DNA of 64,000 bases from Euborellia annulipes (GCA_023213315.1 JAKCPI010026143.1:1-64000), one strand, 5' to 3'. Counted from the stretch's first letter, positions 34,488 through 46,774 are shown. Notes: generated by a model from the letters alone, not told the origin. Made by a program: numbers and translations.

Positions 34488-34757
34488 CAAGGGCGGATCC
34501 AGAGGTGTTTCTCGGGGGGGGGGGGGGTAATCTGGTGTGACTCGTCGCACAGCACACTATTTTTTTTTTAATTTCGGTAATTTAAAAGCGCATTCTATAC
34601 TTGTTTGCCAGAATATAAATACATATCAAATTTTTAAGTATTAATTTTAAAAATTTTACATTAAAAATACATTTTTTTGCGAAAAAAAAGGTATTTTTTC
34701 GAATCTCGGGGTGGGGGGGGTAATTACCCCCTTTAACCCCCCTTGTATCCGCCCTTG
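34488..34757. mobile_element. hAT-type element, CAAGGGCGGATCC family (270 bp)
   Basis: Ends CAAGGGCGGATCCAGAG and CCTTGTATCCGCCCTTG. Flanks GTCAAAAA and GTCAGAAA agree at 7 of 8. Contains a G14-type run and the GGTGTGACTCGTCGCACAGC stretch related to family A's 3' hairpin. A half hairpin of family A (34861-34892) lies just downstream. Confidence 0.8.
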
Positions 34758-35158
34758 GTCAGAAATTAAAGTCTTCGGGTGCTTAATAAATTCTTGTTTG
34801 TTTTGAGTCAAATTTATTGTTTCATCATCACTTGTGTATTCCTGTCAAGTTCTATACAAGCTGTGCGACAGTCACACCAGATTTTTAAAATATATTAGTT
34901 TATCTTATCAATGGGTCCCTCTTCTCTATGGGCTCAAACTACTAAATAGATCTTTAATGCCACTCTATAATATTTAGATAATTGCTTCTATTCTATTCTA
35001 GTAATATCCGAACTGTTAATGAAAAAAATATTTGCTTTTAATCAAATGACAATGTTGTTTCAAATGCTCACATGTATATAATCTGGAGAAAAGTTGCTGT
35101 TGATGTTAAAGGGAAAGAGCAAGTATTGGAGCAGGTCAGAAAAAGAAAACCTTTGTAT

Positions 35159-35221
35159 GCCTAATTTCCGAAGGAGACGTTTCGGACAAAATGTATTCGT
35201 CCATCCTCAGTCCTTATAGGC
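35159..35221 (-). other. Solo CTGAGGA/GAAACGTC structural module
   Basis: Minus strand: AAGGA + CTGAGGA + T + GGAC...GTCC + GAAACGTC + TCCTT. Stem I (AAGGA/TCCTT) and stem II (GGAC/GTCC) are perfect, and an outer GCCTAT/ATTAGGC extends stem I after an internal loop. No inverted partner is seen nearby, so this copy is not in a foldback. Confidence 0.6.
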
Positions 35222-35915
35222 TTAAATTTATTTTAGGCACAAAGTTGTAATTGTTCTTGATGCACAAAAGTCTGTGCATATGTACATTTTATTAAAGGGC
35301 GAGTATTTGAGAGTCTTCAATCGAATGACATGTATAGCCAAATATAAAGCCTAAAGGTTAACTAATGAAAAAACTGTTTCTAATACTAATTAATTTCAAA
35401 AATAGGTGAAGATTTAAAATGACATTCAACAAAATAGTTTCGAAAGTCCATATCATCCTACCTGAGTCGACTTTCGCCACCCATTGAGCACAAATGGAAC
35501 CAGCCATAGTAAGCACATGATGTTACCGACATATTCTTAAAGCTTTCCTCCTATATTATGTATATATGCCCGAGGTCCGGAGCACTGTGCAATCCATCAT
35601 CCCTTTTGACTAAAACTATTTCAGATTGAACAGCAGTTGAGTATTTTTCTTACCCCATTTGGTTTCCACAGTGGAGAGAATATCAGAGGAACTCGTGGTG
35701 AAGTGGAGCCGTAGGGAGGCGAGACGAATCCTTCTGTAAATAAAATATATAGACTATAAATAATATTGAATAAACAAAATGCTTAGTGTATGTGCTTTGA
35801 ATTTGGATTAATTACTTTAACCAGTAGGGCCTAATTGATTGACTTGCATATCCTTCCCATATCTTAAACATGTTACAAAGCATATATAGAAATTTTCTTC
35901 GTGGGGGGGGGGGGG

Positions 35916-35955
35916 GCGAGACCCTCTAATATCGACATTAGAGGGTCTCGCCCCT
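35916..35955. repeat. Perfect hairpin in a G-rich block
   Basis: GGGCGAGACCCTCTAAT / ATTAGAGGGTCTCGCCC with a 6-base loop ATCGAC, just after a G run. The flanks to 36058 (GGGGGGGAGGCCGGACTCC...GGCCCCCC) look like a truncated GC-rich MITE ending ATATGCCCCTG. Confidence 0.6.
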
Positions 35956-37079
35956 CGATTACAGATCTGTATATCCCTATATATGTATATGCATTTAGAA
36001 AATTTCGGGGGAGGGGGGGAGGCCGGACTCCTTCGGCCCCCCTTATATATGCCCCTGCAAAATATTACAAATTATTACTTTATAAAATGTTATTGTACTT
36101 GGACCAACCTAATTTTGACCAGCATTTTACACCCTCATTTTATATTATTGCAAAAAAAATAGTATCTGCCTTCAATTTTGCGCTATTGGTGGAAAAATTA
36201 ACGTCCGGAGTTTTAATCATTTATTAAATAAAGTTGCAAACATAACAGGCATAGATAATATCTATATTAATAATATATAATAATATTACAATATTAATAA
36301 TATCTATATTATTAATACCTAATGATATATATCATTGCATATCTGAATTCGAAATAAAGAAAAACTATTAGTATCATAAGGATTGCTCTGAGATTTGACA
36401 TAGGGTGCAACGGAAAAATTTGGGGAACCCCCGCTTTCAACTGTTGAGAGAAAGGACAGAGGCAGTAAAAAAAAAAATTACTTTGAATGCTTTAGAATTT
36501 CCCGGAGACATTTCGGCGCATATATTTTTATGCTCCTTCTGTAGTACTTTCTATAAAAACATACATATCTTTATAAAAATGTCCATGTATTCACAACAAT
36601 ATAACATCAACAGTGTAACAATGTTTTTTTTTGCAGGGCCACCGCTAAAAGAAAATTATTAAAAAGGGGGGGGGGGGGATTCTTTTTTCCAGCGATTCGG
36701 AAAAATGAATTTTTGGAAAATAACCTTCATACAGTCAAATTTGATAAAATACTCTGCAAAAATTTAAAAATAAATAAAATGTATTTAAATTTTAATTTTT
36801 TATAAGCCAAAATGCCATCCCCAACCTCTGGACAAATGAATGGGTTCGTCCCCTTCCCCTTCTAGAGCCCGCAATACTCCACCCTCTTTCTCGAAAAAAA
36901 TTTCTAATCTCTCCCCTCCCTCCTAGCCTCAAATGAGTAAATCCTAGTCCGTAATAACGGTAGAACCATTTTCTTGGATTAGACGTTTTGAGGTAAAATA
37001 AAAAAAAGACAATTAATATTATCTAATTTATTATCACGCGACAATAATACTGAAATTGAATGTATATAGAATCTTGCTT

Positions 37080-37315
37080 TGCGCAATCGTTGATGGCGAG
37101 CTGCGCCTCTAGTGGGGATTTGCTCAACTAGCTCGCCTGACTCAGCACGGGGTGCACGAAGCGCGTGTGAGTTTATATTATTTCGCTAAGATCATCCAAT
37201 GGTGTTGTTTGCTGCTCAGTGTTTAAATCGTTTTTAACTTGATTTTGAAATTATACAAGAAGATTTCCACTCTGTCAGCTCATACATTCTTTATTCATCT
37301 ATTTGAAAACAAGGT
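37080..37315 (+). promoter_or_regulatory. Promoter-like unique block with possible first exon
   Basis: GC-richer, non-repetitive: GATGGCGAGCTGCGCC, CTAGTGGGG, CCAAT (37196), an Initiator-like CTCAGTGTTT (about 37216), and a possible 5' splice site AACAAG|GTAGAC at 37312. It resembles the importin alpha promoter block in composition. No coding exon could be linked to it; the candidate exons at 55-56 kb are far downstream. Confidence 0.25.
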
Positions 37316-37993
37316 AGACATCAACTGACAATCTTTCTATTTATTTATTTCATTTTTTTATTTTTTCACCGGCCCCAATTATAAGTTTATATATTTTTTA
37401 AATTAGAAAATCATTAAAAAAAAAAACTAATTTTTCTTAAAAAAAATAATAATAATACAATATTTTTAATCACTAAAAAAATAAATGTACTTTTTAATTT
37501 TAATTAAAAATAAATTAAAAAGTAGCCTAGTTATTATATTTAAATTGAAATATGAGGCCAAAATATTTTTTAAATTTATCTTAGTTTGGATGGGAACAGA
37601 ACCTATTTATTTCTCTGTTACATAGTTTTGTCAGTAGCTAAAGAGGCTGAAAATAATATTTCAAAATTTGATTCACCTATTCGAAATTTATCGCAGATTA
37701 ATCCCTTGGCTTAGTTATTTTCGTAGGTGGTTGGGCGGTGGAGGGGAGAGAGGTCCTGACAACAAGTGAAATTATTATAGAGAAATTAAAATTTTTATTT
37801 AAAGGAAAAAGTTATCTTTCCCATTAATTTCATTGTTATTAAAAATTATATTCGATTTTTTTATTCAATTTTAAGTTTTGACGGGAGTCTGTCCCCACTT
37901 GACCGTCTGGTTACGACACTACTTAGAATAGTACTGTATATTTTAATAATGTGGAGGATGCAATATAATTTTCTTTCTTATGCTAAGTAGCCC

Positions 37994-38440
37994 CAGAGGC
38001 GTACCAAGACAGGGTGGTCATTAGAAGAGGGAGGTTGCAAGAGTTCAATGTGGAAGTTTTTTTAGGAAGACAAAATTTTTGCCGCCTTGCGGAAAAAAAT
38101 TTTTTTCCCCTCCTGTTGAAATTATTTTACCTTTTTTTTGGGATCGAAATTTTTCCGCTGCCCAGAGCCTCTCAAAGACAAATATTTGGGGGCGTATACC
38201 GACTCGGGACCTGGGGCGGACCGTTCCCCCCGCCTCTCCCTCTGAGTAGTCCCTAAATATGAAATTTTGACATCTGTGATGCAGTAGTGTATTCAGGGGG
38301 AGGCCTCGGGGCGGGGACCCTTCCCAAAAACAAAAAAAATTACTTTTAATTTTGCCTGATAGAAAAAAAGTTTTTCGATAGAGTCTTTGGGCCCCTCTGG
38401 ACGGGGAGAGCGGGGAATAACCGAAATCCTACGCTTTGCA
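37994..38440. repeat. Two truncated GC-rich hAT-type fragments
   Basis: CAGAGGCGTACCAAGAC at 37994 begins a piece carrying the TATTTTACC/CTAAAA-type module and GCCGCCTTGCGGAAAA (38040-38165). CAGTAGTGTATTCAGGGGG at 38282 begins another with GGCCTCGGGGCGGGG. Neither has a matching right end. Confidence 0.4.
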
Positions 38441-38624
38441 TCTAGCTAGCCTATATTTTCTCTCGGGATAAAGAATAAAATTGCTAAAGGAAATGGTCCT
38501 AAAAAAATTATTTCCATTCTCACAATTATAAACAAAAATCCCCTTTTTTTTAAAACATTTTTTTAATAAAATATTTTAGATATTTTATCATTCAGTCAGT
38601 AAATATGTCTAGCTGGAAATCATA

Positions 38625-38842
38625 GATTAGGACGACAAGGAGAAAAAAACCAGCTTCCTTTTGCTCTCTCACCACTTCGCAATTTATTTGCAAATATTTC
38701 GGCTCCTATACGATAAATTTATTGTCTAAATTTCACAGATATGCACTAAAGATGGCCCCTGTAAAGGAGCCGAATATTTGCAAATAAACTGAAGTGGTAA
38801 GAGAGAAAAAGGAAGCTGGTTTTTCCTCCTTGTCTTCCTAAT
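38625..38842. repeat. Foldback element, about 220 bp
   Basis: GATTAGGACGACAAGG and CCAGCTTCCTTTTGCTC are repeated inverted at 38800-38842. Inner arms contain TTTGCAAATATTTCGGCTCC / GGAGCCGAATATTTGCAAA, a diverged relative of the GACGTTTCGG module. Confidence 0.7.
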
Positions 38843-39791
38843 TTTATCATTTATAATTTTTCTTATTCAAGAGTATAATTCTTTTCTCCAGCTAATTTTA
38901 TTGCTACTCTATTAAAGATAATTTATGCATTATGGATAAATGGAGGAAACGATATTTTTGAATATATTGAAGGGATTTTTTTCATCGTGATCAAAAAAGA
39001 CAATTTCATATTTTATTGAGCATTAAAATTTATCTCCATTTTATAAAATTGTCTTTAAAATAAATCTTATGAAAATTATTAGAATTTTTATGCGATAAAT
39101 AATAAATAGATAGGAAAGGTACGGCATTGTTTATGATAAATCTAAAGACAAGGGGAGCAGACCCTTTGCCAATTAAAATACTCCCATCACCCACTTATTC
39201 TGAGATGACTCCCAAAGAAATCAATAAATATTAATGTAAGCTTATTTGACTTCTCTGAGAAAGAGGGACCGAAAAATACTTTAGAATTTAATAATGAACT
39301 TTGTTTTTAAGAGAGGGAGTGAGGAGTGGAAATTCCTAACTATACGAGACTTATTTTTATTTCGATTTATACATTATTTAAAAAAAAAAAATACGATTTA
39401 TACAATATTTGATTCTAAAGACTATTAGTTGTCAGCTTTGTACCTTTAGTGAAATTATGTTAGCAAAACCACAAAACAATTTTCGGTCTTAAAAGGTAAA
39501 TATCTTTTGACCCGAAACATAAGATGATAATAGGGGCTCAAATATATAGGCCGAATCAAAGTATTATCGCCTACTATACCTAATCTTTGAGGTTTAATAA
39601 GCACCGTTTAAAGTACCAAAGTTTAAATAAATAGTTCTAACTAACGAAACGAAATAGAGAGAGGAAAGTATTATTTATTTTACGAACAAACTTTCTAAAT
39701 ATCTTAAAAATAGTTTCCTTTAATCTTAATTTATTTCTTTTGATTAAAGAAGAACTTTGCTACCTCATAGCTATCACCTTAATCTACTTCC

Positions 39792-39989
39792 CAGTGGGGA
39801 ACTGCGCGGGGGGGTGGACAAAAATTTTCCGCAAGGCGGCAAAAATTTTGCTTCCCTAAAAAAGGTAAAATGATTTTCACTGGAAAGGGATAAAAATTTT
39901 CCGCAAGGCGGAAAAAATTTCGTTTTCGGCTCTGAATGGGGCTCGAAAAAAAGGTTGCAGCGGCCCAGCTAAAATACGTTACGCCACTG
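39792..39989. mobile_element. hAT-type element with perfect 8-bp target duplication (198 bp)
   Basis: CTACTTCC is present at 39784-39791 and 39990-39997. The right end GTTACGCCACTG is intact; the left end CAGTGGGGAACTG is mutated. It carries two AAAATTTTCCGCAAGGCGG blocks around CTAAAAAAGGTAAAATG. 38850-39780 holds nothing I can name. Confidence 0.85.
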
Positions 39990-40120
39990 CTACTTCCCTT
40001 CTCTTATTCTTAAATAAATCCAGCTAATTGATATAAAATAGAAATTGAACTTTACAAAGTTTCTTTTTAATTAAGTGATTTTTCTAATTATTTTTCAAAA
40101 ATGATTGAGAGGAGTACTTT

Positions 40121-40362
40121 CAGGGCCGGAACTAGGAGATTTTTTTAGGGGGGGGGGGCAAAATTTAATTTGCCGCCCCCTCCTTAAAATTTTCCCTGAT
40201 CTCAAAAATTTTTCTGCGAAATTTTTTTTTTTTTCGCGGAACCAAATTTTCCCGTCCGAAAAAATATTTTACCTTTTTTTTAGAGACGCAAAATTTGCCG
40301 CCCCTGATATTTGCCGCCCGGGGCACGTGCACCCACTGCCCCCCCCCCTAGATCCGGCCCTG
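40121..40362. mobile_element. hAT-type element with perfect 8-bp target duplication (242 bp)
   Basis: AGTACTTT flanks both sides (40113-40120 and 40363-40370). Ends CAGGGCCGGAACTAG and CTAGATCCGGCCCTG. Inside is the CGCGGAACCAAATTTTCCCG / ATTTTACCTTTTTTTAGAG module shared with 49328. Non-coding. Confidence 0.9.
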
Positions 40363-40370
40363 AGTACTTT

Positions 40371-43300
40371 TCACAAATAGTTTCTACCCTAAAAAATTGT
40401 ATTTCCATTTGATCTTTTACCCTCAAAGTTATATTTTTTTCAAAAAAGAAAATTCATATAGCTCTCTTTTTAAGTTAATTTTTCTTTCACCGTTTTTTTT
40501 TAACTTTGTGTTTATTTTTCTACTGTCATATTCATATTTTTCTCTTTGAGCCCTTTTAGGGGATTAAGAGCCCCTGGTATTTGGTATAAAAATGACTCTT
40601 ATTGATATTCAATATTTTGCCTGAGGGATGTTCGATCTTTTTTTATTCATATATAAAATCAGAAAATTCCATTAACATTTCTGTATATGAATAAAAGAGG
40701 TATAAGAAAAAATGGTTAACAATCCACACGAGATTTTAATGAATAAAAACATTTCATCATGGCATCATGGAATTGAACAAAGCAAAAGAACAATTAAACA
40801 TTTTTAATAACTTAATAATCATATAAGATTACTCAATAAACTCGGTTTATATGAACAAAATTCTTAGACAAGATTGAACTATAAATATTCTTCATTAATC
40901 AAAAGTCAATATTTGATTAAGGGTTGCTTTGTTTATTTTGAAAACTCATTTAGATTCAGTGGAATCTCTCTTGCGAGTTGCTGATCGGTTTTGCAATTAA
41001 CTTAGGGAAAGGAACATTATTTCCATTAATATATTAATGCATTAAATATTGACAATATAAATTGTACAGTATGTATATATATATTTTATAATAATTATAA
41101 ATTCATTCATTAATCTTTCCTAATAAAACCTTATTTCTCACTTCATTTTCCTTCTACTGTTATATGACTTAATAATCCATCAAATATTAATAGAAATAAA
41201 GCTATTTTGTCATTCAATCCACCATCAATAGACGGCTTTGCTATCATAAAAGGTATTACTTTAATTGTTAACAAATACAAAGCCACTGATTCATTGGCGT
41301 AACCAGGTAGGGTTAAATCCCGATCCCTATAGCCTCTAGGGCATGAATTCATGGGCTTTTCATTAAAAAAGGTTGCATTTTAATTAATTATTAAACCATA
41401 AAACACACGAAGGATCCTGCTCAAAGTCAAACAGAGAGCCTAAAAAAATTCAAAACCCTCCTCCTCTAGAAGGAAATTCTCATAACAAGTTTTTTTCCAA
41501 TTACTCTATTTCCTTTTTTTCTGCTTATTCAATTTCCTAATTTCAAGTTTAGGCGCCTGACTAGAAACTGAAATACAAAATATTATACAAAGCAACAAGT
41601 GGAATCACACTAGATATATGACAAGAGTAATAGGGCTAATTCACCTCTTTTGAATAAATCTGAAAAATCTAACTTTTAGATGATATTTTTTTTTAATTAG
41701 AGTTTTTTTTCATTACCATACAACAATGGATTCCCCTTTGGGGGATGTTCCCCGTCTGGCACTTGGCTATCACTAATTGGGCCCTTTGTGCCTATTAGTC
41801 TGAACTCACACCCATTGAGCAAAAACGCTCTTGGACAAAACGTTTTTGTCTACTAATCGTGCCTAAAACTGTTTTTTCAATGCTTTTCATTGAGCAAAAC
41901 GCTCATAGAGGATAGCATTCATAGAGGATAGTGTTAACTATCAATAAAATCGAAATGGCATAAAAATCAAATCCTTAATTTTAATGCAATTAAGTTCTTA
42001 GAAAATGTATGACTTTATATAAACGAAATAAAGGTAATTTATGGAAAGAGAGTGAGAAAATAGTTTACAAACTTGCTATTAAAAATTTATTAAGGATATA
42101 AATTAATTTACTCACCATTGAATGAAAATACCGTTGTTGACATAACAAGTAACACAATTATTAAACACAAACAAATTCACTTATTTTTAACACTGATTAT
42201 TAATTCGTTTTTAATGACATTTTTATTTAACTAAAATTAATTTATAATTTTTTGCTACTTCACTGACATCATCTGGCCTTTTCTGAAACTAAGTCAGCCT
42301 TCGTCCCAAGTTGCCTCCAAATTTGAGACTCAAAGAATATAATATCTGGTACTAATTTAAAAAATAAAAATTCATCTTTGGTTCCCAGTTGATATAAATT
42401 AATATTATTAAAATAATGATAAATACATTTTTCTAAAACACAATCTCTATATAATTTTTAATTTAATTTTAATTGAAATTTAAAATTTTTTACTTAGGCT
42501 TAAATATGATTGATAGATCTATTAATTATAAGAATTATATAAAATTTTTAATAGAATTAATCTAACAGTATTTATTTAATTTGATTTTTTTTATTTTAAA
42601 TTTAAAAAATCAAACTAATATTTCATTAATGAAATTAGTTCATTAATGAACGCACCTTCAATTTTTTGGTATTCTTTGAACCGGTTGAAACAACCGCCAG
42701 TCTACTAATTGACAAGTGATCAAAGTGAAGTAAATTTTTTTTTAGTGTTTTATTTTATTTGTTTCTAAAGTTAATCAGCTTTATTATATTCCAAATGGTG
42801 AGTTATTCACAAAATTAATATAACCTTTAAGACAAATAAGAAAATAATATATTTATTAAAGATTATTTTTATTATTCCAATGAACTTTCTGGAATTAAGA
42901 AACCTCCATTAATGCCTATGATTGGCCCACGCCATCAATTTCACACACATCACTGATACATCAAACACAAATGCATACACCATACATGTTCTTTTTAATG
43001 TTTTTTTAAACAATTAATTATTTATTCAAGTAATTCTTTAATTAAGAATAAAGAAAGTCTTAGATGTATCAAGGGCCTCTTTTAAAAATTTAAAGGACTT
43101 GTATCCACCTCTCCCTCCCCATACTGCCTTCTCTCCTCTTCCCCCTCTCACTCCTCCTCCACCTCAACCATCACCGCCCCTTTCTCCCCCTTCTTTCGAA
43201 CTTTTTAATGCATTTTTCAATGAATATTTATTTTTATATTTCTTAAATTTTATTTTGGTACTCATTTAATGATATAATCTTTCATCTTCAGCCTCCAATG

Positions 43301-43397
43301 CCTTGACATCTCTTTATCTAGTCCGACTTAATAATTATGAAGCGCGGGCAGATCTCAGGCATACTCACGAGCGCTTCTATTCAAATTGAGTTGCTAC
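40371..43397. other. AT-rich intergenic sequence, few features
   Basis: No gene seen. A hAT-like left end CATTGGCGTAACCAGG occurs at 41292 without a partner. CATTGAGCAAAA(A)CGCTC occurs twice (41815 and 41886). 43100-43200 is a CT-rich stretch. Confidence 0.5.
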
Positions 43398-43904
43398 CAT
43401 TGGCGTAACGTACGCCCCCGCAGACCCCGCAATGCGGGGGGCCCCGGACCTTAGAGGGCCCACGGGCCGGGCCGGGCTGAAAAACTGTATCTCCTCAGGG
43501 CTCCAGGAAAAACGGAAAAATTTAGATAAAAAAAAATAATAATGAAAATTTGTCTTTGAGAGGGCCTGGGGCCCTCAGGGCTCCGGTAAAACGGAAAAAT
43601 TTAGATAAAAAAAAAAATGAAAATTTGTCTTTGAAAGGGCCTGGGCCCTCAGGGCTCCAGTAAAAACAGAAAAATTTAATGAAAATTTGTCTTTGAAAGG
43701 GCCTGGGTCCTCAAGGCTCCGGTAAAAACGGAAAAATTTAGATTAAAAAAAAAAAAAAATTAATGAAAATTTTCCTTTGAGAGGGCCCGGGCCCTCAGGG
43801 TTCAGGGATATACTGTATTTAAAAAAAAAAAAATTTAAGGTCTAATAATGGGGCCCGAAATAAAGGTTTGCGGGGGGGCCCAGCTAAAAAACGTTACGCT
43901 ACTG
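43398..43904. mobile_element. hAT-type element with perfect 8-bp duplication and internal tandem repeats
   Basis: GTTGCTAC at 43390-43397 and 43905-43912. Ends CATTGGCGTAACGTACG and CGTTACGCTACTG. Inside, four to five units of 60-75 bp (GGGCCCTCAGGGCTCC, GGTAAAAACGGAAAAATTTA, poly-A, GAAAATTTGTCTTTGA) run from about 43490 to 43800. Confidence 0.9.
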
Positions 43905-44163
43905 GTTGCTACCCATTGGGAAGATATCATAAGAGGGACCTTCCCTCATCTAAATATCTTAGTGGAAATATATATTAATAAAATATTCATTAAAATAAAT
44001 AAAATCCAGTCCTCTCTTCTCAAAAGCCCTCTAATGAACCGATTCGTTACTTTTTAGCTATCAAAATCCATGACTCCCCAGGCCCCCTGCAATTTAATCC
44101 TTCCTTGTTTCTCGGAATTACTTAATAAAATTTTATAAGAATTTATTTATTATTTATAAATGA

Positions 44164-44341
44164 TTTTTTTTTTAACACACATTTTTTTCCCTTTCACACA
44201 CACATACACACAGTCTTTTCAACATCTTAGGCCATATAAGACTTTATACGATAACCGTATAACCGTTATTATGAATATAAATATATATTGGGGTTCAGGC
44301 ATTTTTATTTAAGCCATTTGCTATCCAAATGCTTTTTTATT
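44164..44341 (-). repeat. SINE-1 3' part
   Basis: Poly-T, the complement of the GTGTGA-rich tail, CAGTCTTTTCAACATCTTAGG, AACCGTTATTATGAAT, GGTTCAGGCATTTTTATTTA and GCCATTTGCTATCC. The tRNA-like head is missing. Confidence 0.75.
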
Positions 44342-44394
44342 TAGTCTTTTTCAACAAACATTGGGCCTTTGGGCCTTATCCCATTTGTAGAGAT

Positions 44395-44620
44395 CTCGCC
44401 TCTCCTTGGGCGTCACTCTTCACTCTTTACCCAATTTATTTCAATTGAAATGAAGGAGAGGGGGGGGGGAGATCTAAACGGTCTGAGATTCCGAAAAAGC
44501 CTTTGGACAAAAAATAATCTATTGTTATTTATTAATTGGCAGCCAATGTTATGTAAATTTTATTTCTGTCAGATCAGGAAGCGAACCACTGACGTTACGA
44601 TATTAATTATAAATTATAAG
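44395..44620 (-). repeat. tRNA-like SINE type 3 fragment
   Basis: On the minus strand GTCAGTGGTTCGCTTCCTG contains a B box, followed by AATTTACATAACATTGGCTG. Related copies are at 48060-48175 and 11755-11850 (all with a GGTTCG(C/T)ATCC-like B box and an ATTGGCTACCAA stretch). TCAATTGAAATGAA at 44440 may be its other half. Confidence 0.45.
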
Positions 44621-45005
44621 CGGTGGTGTATCTACTAAGAGCTAGCTGGTGGTCCAACCTCCATCCCTCTTGGATTATTATTTCTTTCAAAATTTTGCTT
44701 TTTTGAAATATGATAACAAGCAATTTTAATTTCAATAAAATAATTGGGTTCCTCCTTCACAGTATAAAAAATGGCCTGAAATCGGACAAGCGATGGGACG
44801 ATCGCCACCACTATTGACACATCTCACTGATGTTAATGGGAGAAATTAAATACACTAAGTCATAAGTTTTAAGGATTTATTCAAAAGTAATTTTTTTTAA
44901 CTCTAAATGAATTTCGAAACTTTTGTGTCATCTTCACAAGTGATTTACTGTATCAACACTAACTTATAACTTAGTTTTCAATTTCTCCAATATTCATAAT
45001 AATCG

Positions 45006-45372
45006 GTAGAAAATAAAAGTCACAGCTAGATTTTTCTTTATTTAATTCACACTGCTGAAGTTTCGGTTCCGTATTAGTACCATCCTCAGAGCTCGCGAAA
45101 AGTCTTTATGAAAGTGTCATAGTGGATTTTATACATTGTTGAACTAAATCTTATATAATAAATATATACACAGTATGCGATGACCAGGTACATAAAAAAA
45201 AAAAATTATGTACATGGTCATTGCATACTGTGTTTAAGATTTAGTTCAACAATGTATAGAATCCACTGTGACACTTTCTTAAACACTTTCCCAAAGATGG
45301 TTCCAATATGGAACCGAAACGTCAGCTGTGTGAATTAAATAAATTAAGAAAAACTCTAGCTGCGGCTCTAAT
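45006..45372. repeat. Foldback element with motif in both arms
   Basis: Outer arms CACAGCTAGATTTTTCTTTATTT.../...AAATTAAGAAAAACTCTAGCTG. The module is at 45054-45092 (minus, CTGAGGA) and 45293-45330 (plus, CTG degraded but stem II GGTTCC/GGAACC perfect). The centre is a TACACAGTATGC / GCATACTGTGT palindrome around poly-A. About 50 bp separate each module from the tip. Confidence 0.8.
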
Positions 45373-46120
45373 TTTTTTACCCTCTTAAAAATTTTCCAAT
45401 TAGAGTCTACGGTTGATAGTTAAAAGATAAGGTAGATATAGAAAATAAAATTCCCAAGAGAATTTTAGATTAATTTCTTTTGAAATAGCTGTTTCTAAAA
45501 ATTTATCTCTTATAGGCCTAATCCTATTCATCGTATTCATAATATTTCATTCTCCCATTTTTGAAAAACTAAATGGTTTATATTCATGTTTCAATAATTA
45601 TTATTATATGATTTTGTTATTCCCATCATATTGATTCCATTTAATCCATTCTATTTGCTATTATAATAAATCGAGGATTTATGCTTTACAAGAATTACTA
45701 TACAACTTTTTAAATATAAGGTGAATCATTAATTTACAAATATAAATCATCTACGTGAATAGATTATCAAAATCAAAAAGTTTGTCCGATTGACATTATC
45801 TATAATGATATCTCCAAAATCTGATAGAATTACAAATGGATTATAAATTAACTATAAAAGAAATGCTGACTACCTGATATATGATATAAGCTTATTTTTA
45901 AAATTAAGTTTATACAACATGAAATTCTTAGATTAGCTATAAAGAGTGTCGAATAACAGCAATAGTGTTTAGAGGCGCTTTGAATAAAGGGAAGGAGATG
46001 ATTGATTTAAGGATTAAAAAATGAAATAAGTTTTGATACAAATATATAGAGTATTTTTTTTGTCTTGTTAATTACTAACGGTATAAAAAAATGAATGGTC
46101 GAACTAAGCCTAGCACACAA

Positions 46121-46355
46121 TTTTTTTTTTTAATACTCACACTTTTTTCCCATTCACACTCACACACACATTCACACGGTCTTTTCGGAAACTTAGACTT
46201 TTACGATAAACGATATTATTGGAGATCCAGGCATTTCTATTTAAGCCATTTGGTATCCAAATGGCTTAAATAAAATCATCGTACGGTCTGGGGTCAGAAC
46301 CCGCGAGGTTCGGTATAGAAGGTAGGCACGCTATCAACTACACCAAGCCTGAGGG
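46121..46355 (-). repeat. SINE-1 copy (minus), first of a head-to-head pair
   Basis: Poly-T, tail complement, GGTATCCAAATGGCTTAAAT, ATCATCGTACGGTCTGGGG (B-box side) and the tRNA-like head ending ACCAAGCCTGAGGGG. Flanks GCACACAA and GCGCACAA suggest the target duplication. Its head faces the head of the next copy 30 bp away. Confidence 0.8.
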
Positions 46356-46386
46356 GCGCACAATTTTGCCCGCTTATTCAAAGAAA

Positions 46387-46672
46387 TGCCCTCGGGGTTT
46401 GGTGTAGGGGTTAGCGTGCTAACCTCGTATACCAGACCCGCGACGGGTTCGGACCCCAGGCAGTCCGATGATTTTATTTAAGCCATTTGGATACCAAATA
46501 GCTTAAATAAGAATGCCTGGACCCCTAATATGTATATATTAATCATAACGGGTATCGTAAAAGTCTTATATGGCCTGAGTTGCCCAAAAGACTGTGTGAA
46601 TGTGTGAGTGAGAGTCAGTGTAAATGAGAAAAAGTGTGAGTGTTTTTTTATAAAAAAAAAAATAAATAAAAA
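46387..46672 (+). repeat. SINE-1 copy (plus), best-preserved tRNA-like head
   Basis: GCCCTCGGGGTTTGGTGTAG, GGGTTAGCGTGCTAACC, then GGGTTCGGACCCC (B box) over the first about 75 bp fold like a tRNA. The body AGCCATTTGGATACC, TATCGTAAAAGTCTTATATG, AAGACTGTGTGAATG and poly-A follow. Possible flanks ATTCAAAGAAA / ATTCAAAAAAA. Confidence 0.85.
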
Positions 46673-46774
46673 TTCAAAAAAAAGACGCAACACGTTTGTT
46701 TATTTGTTTTGATTTTGTTCTGTTGCTATGCTAAATTTTCAAATTTAAATAATTTTTTAACAAATTAGGATACA

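Noticed and set aside
36390..36540. Another copy of the CTGANGA/GAAACGTC module (GACATTTCGGCGCATA region)
   Set aside because: GCATA/TATGC pairs as stem II, but the CTGANGA box is degraded and stem I is not complementary.
41813..41905. CRISPR-like direct repeat CATTGAGCAAAA(A)CGCTC
   Set aside because: Only two imperfect copies; no array, no spacers, and a eukaryotic context.
43100..43200. CT-rich stretch as a promoter or exon
   Set aside because: Simple low-complexity pyrimidine sequence without splice sites, start signals or an open frame of interest.
46388..46465. A functional tRNA gene
   Set aside because: The head folds like a tRNA and has a B box, but it is followed by the SINE-1 body and poly-A and repeats many times.
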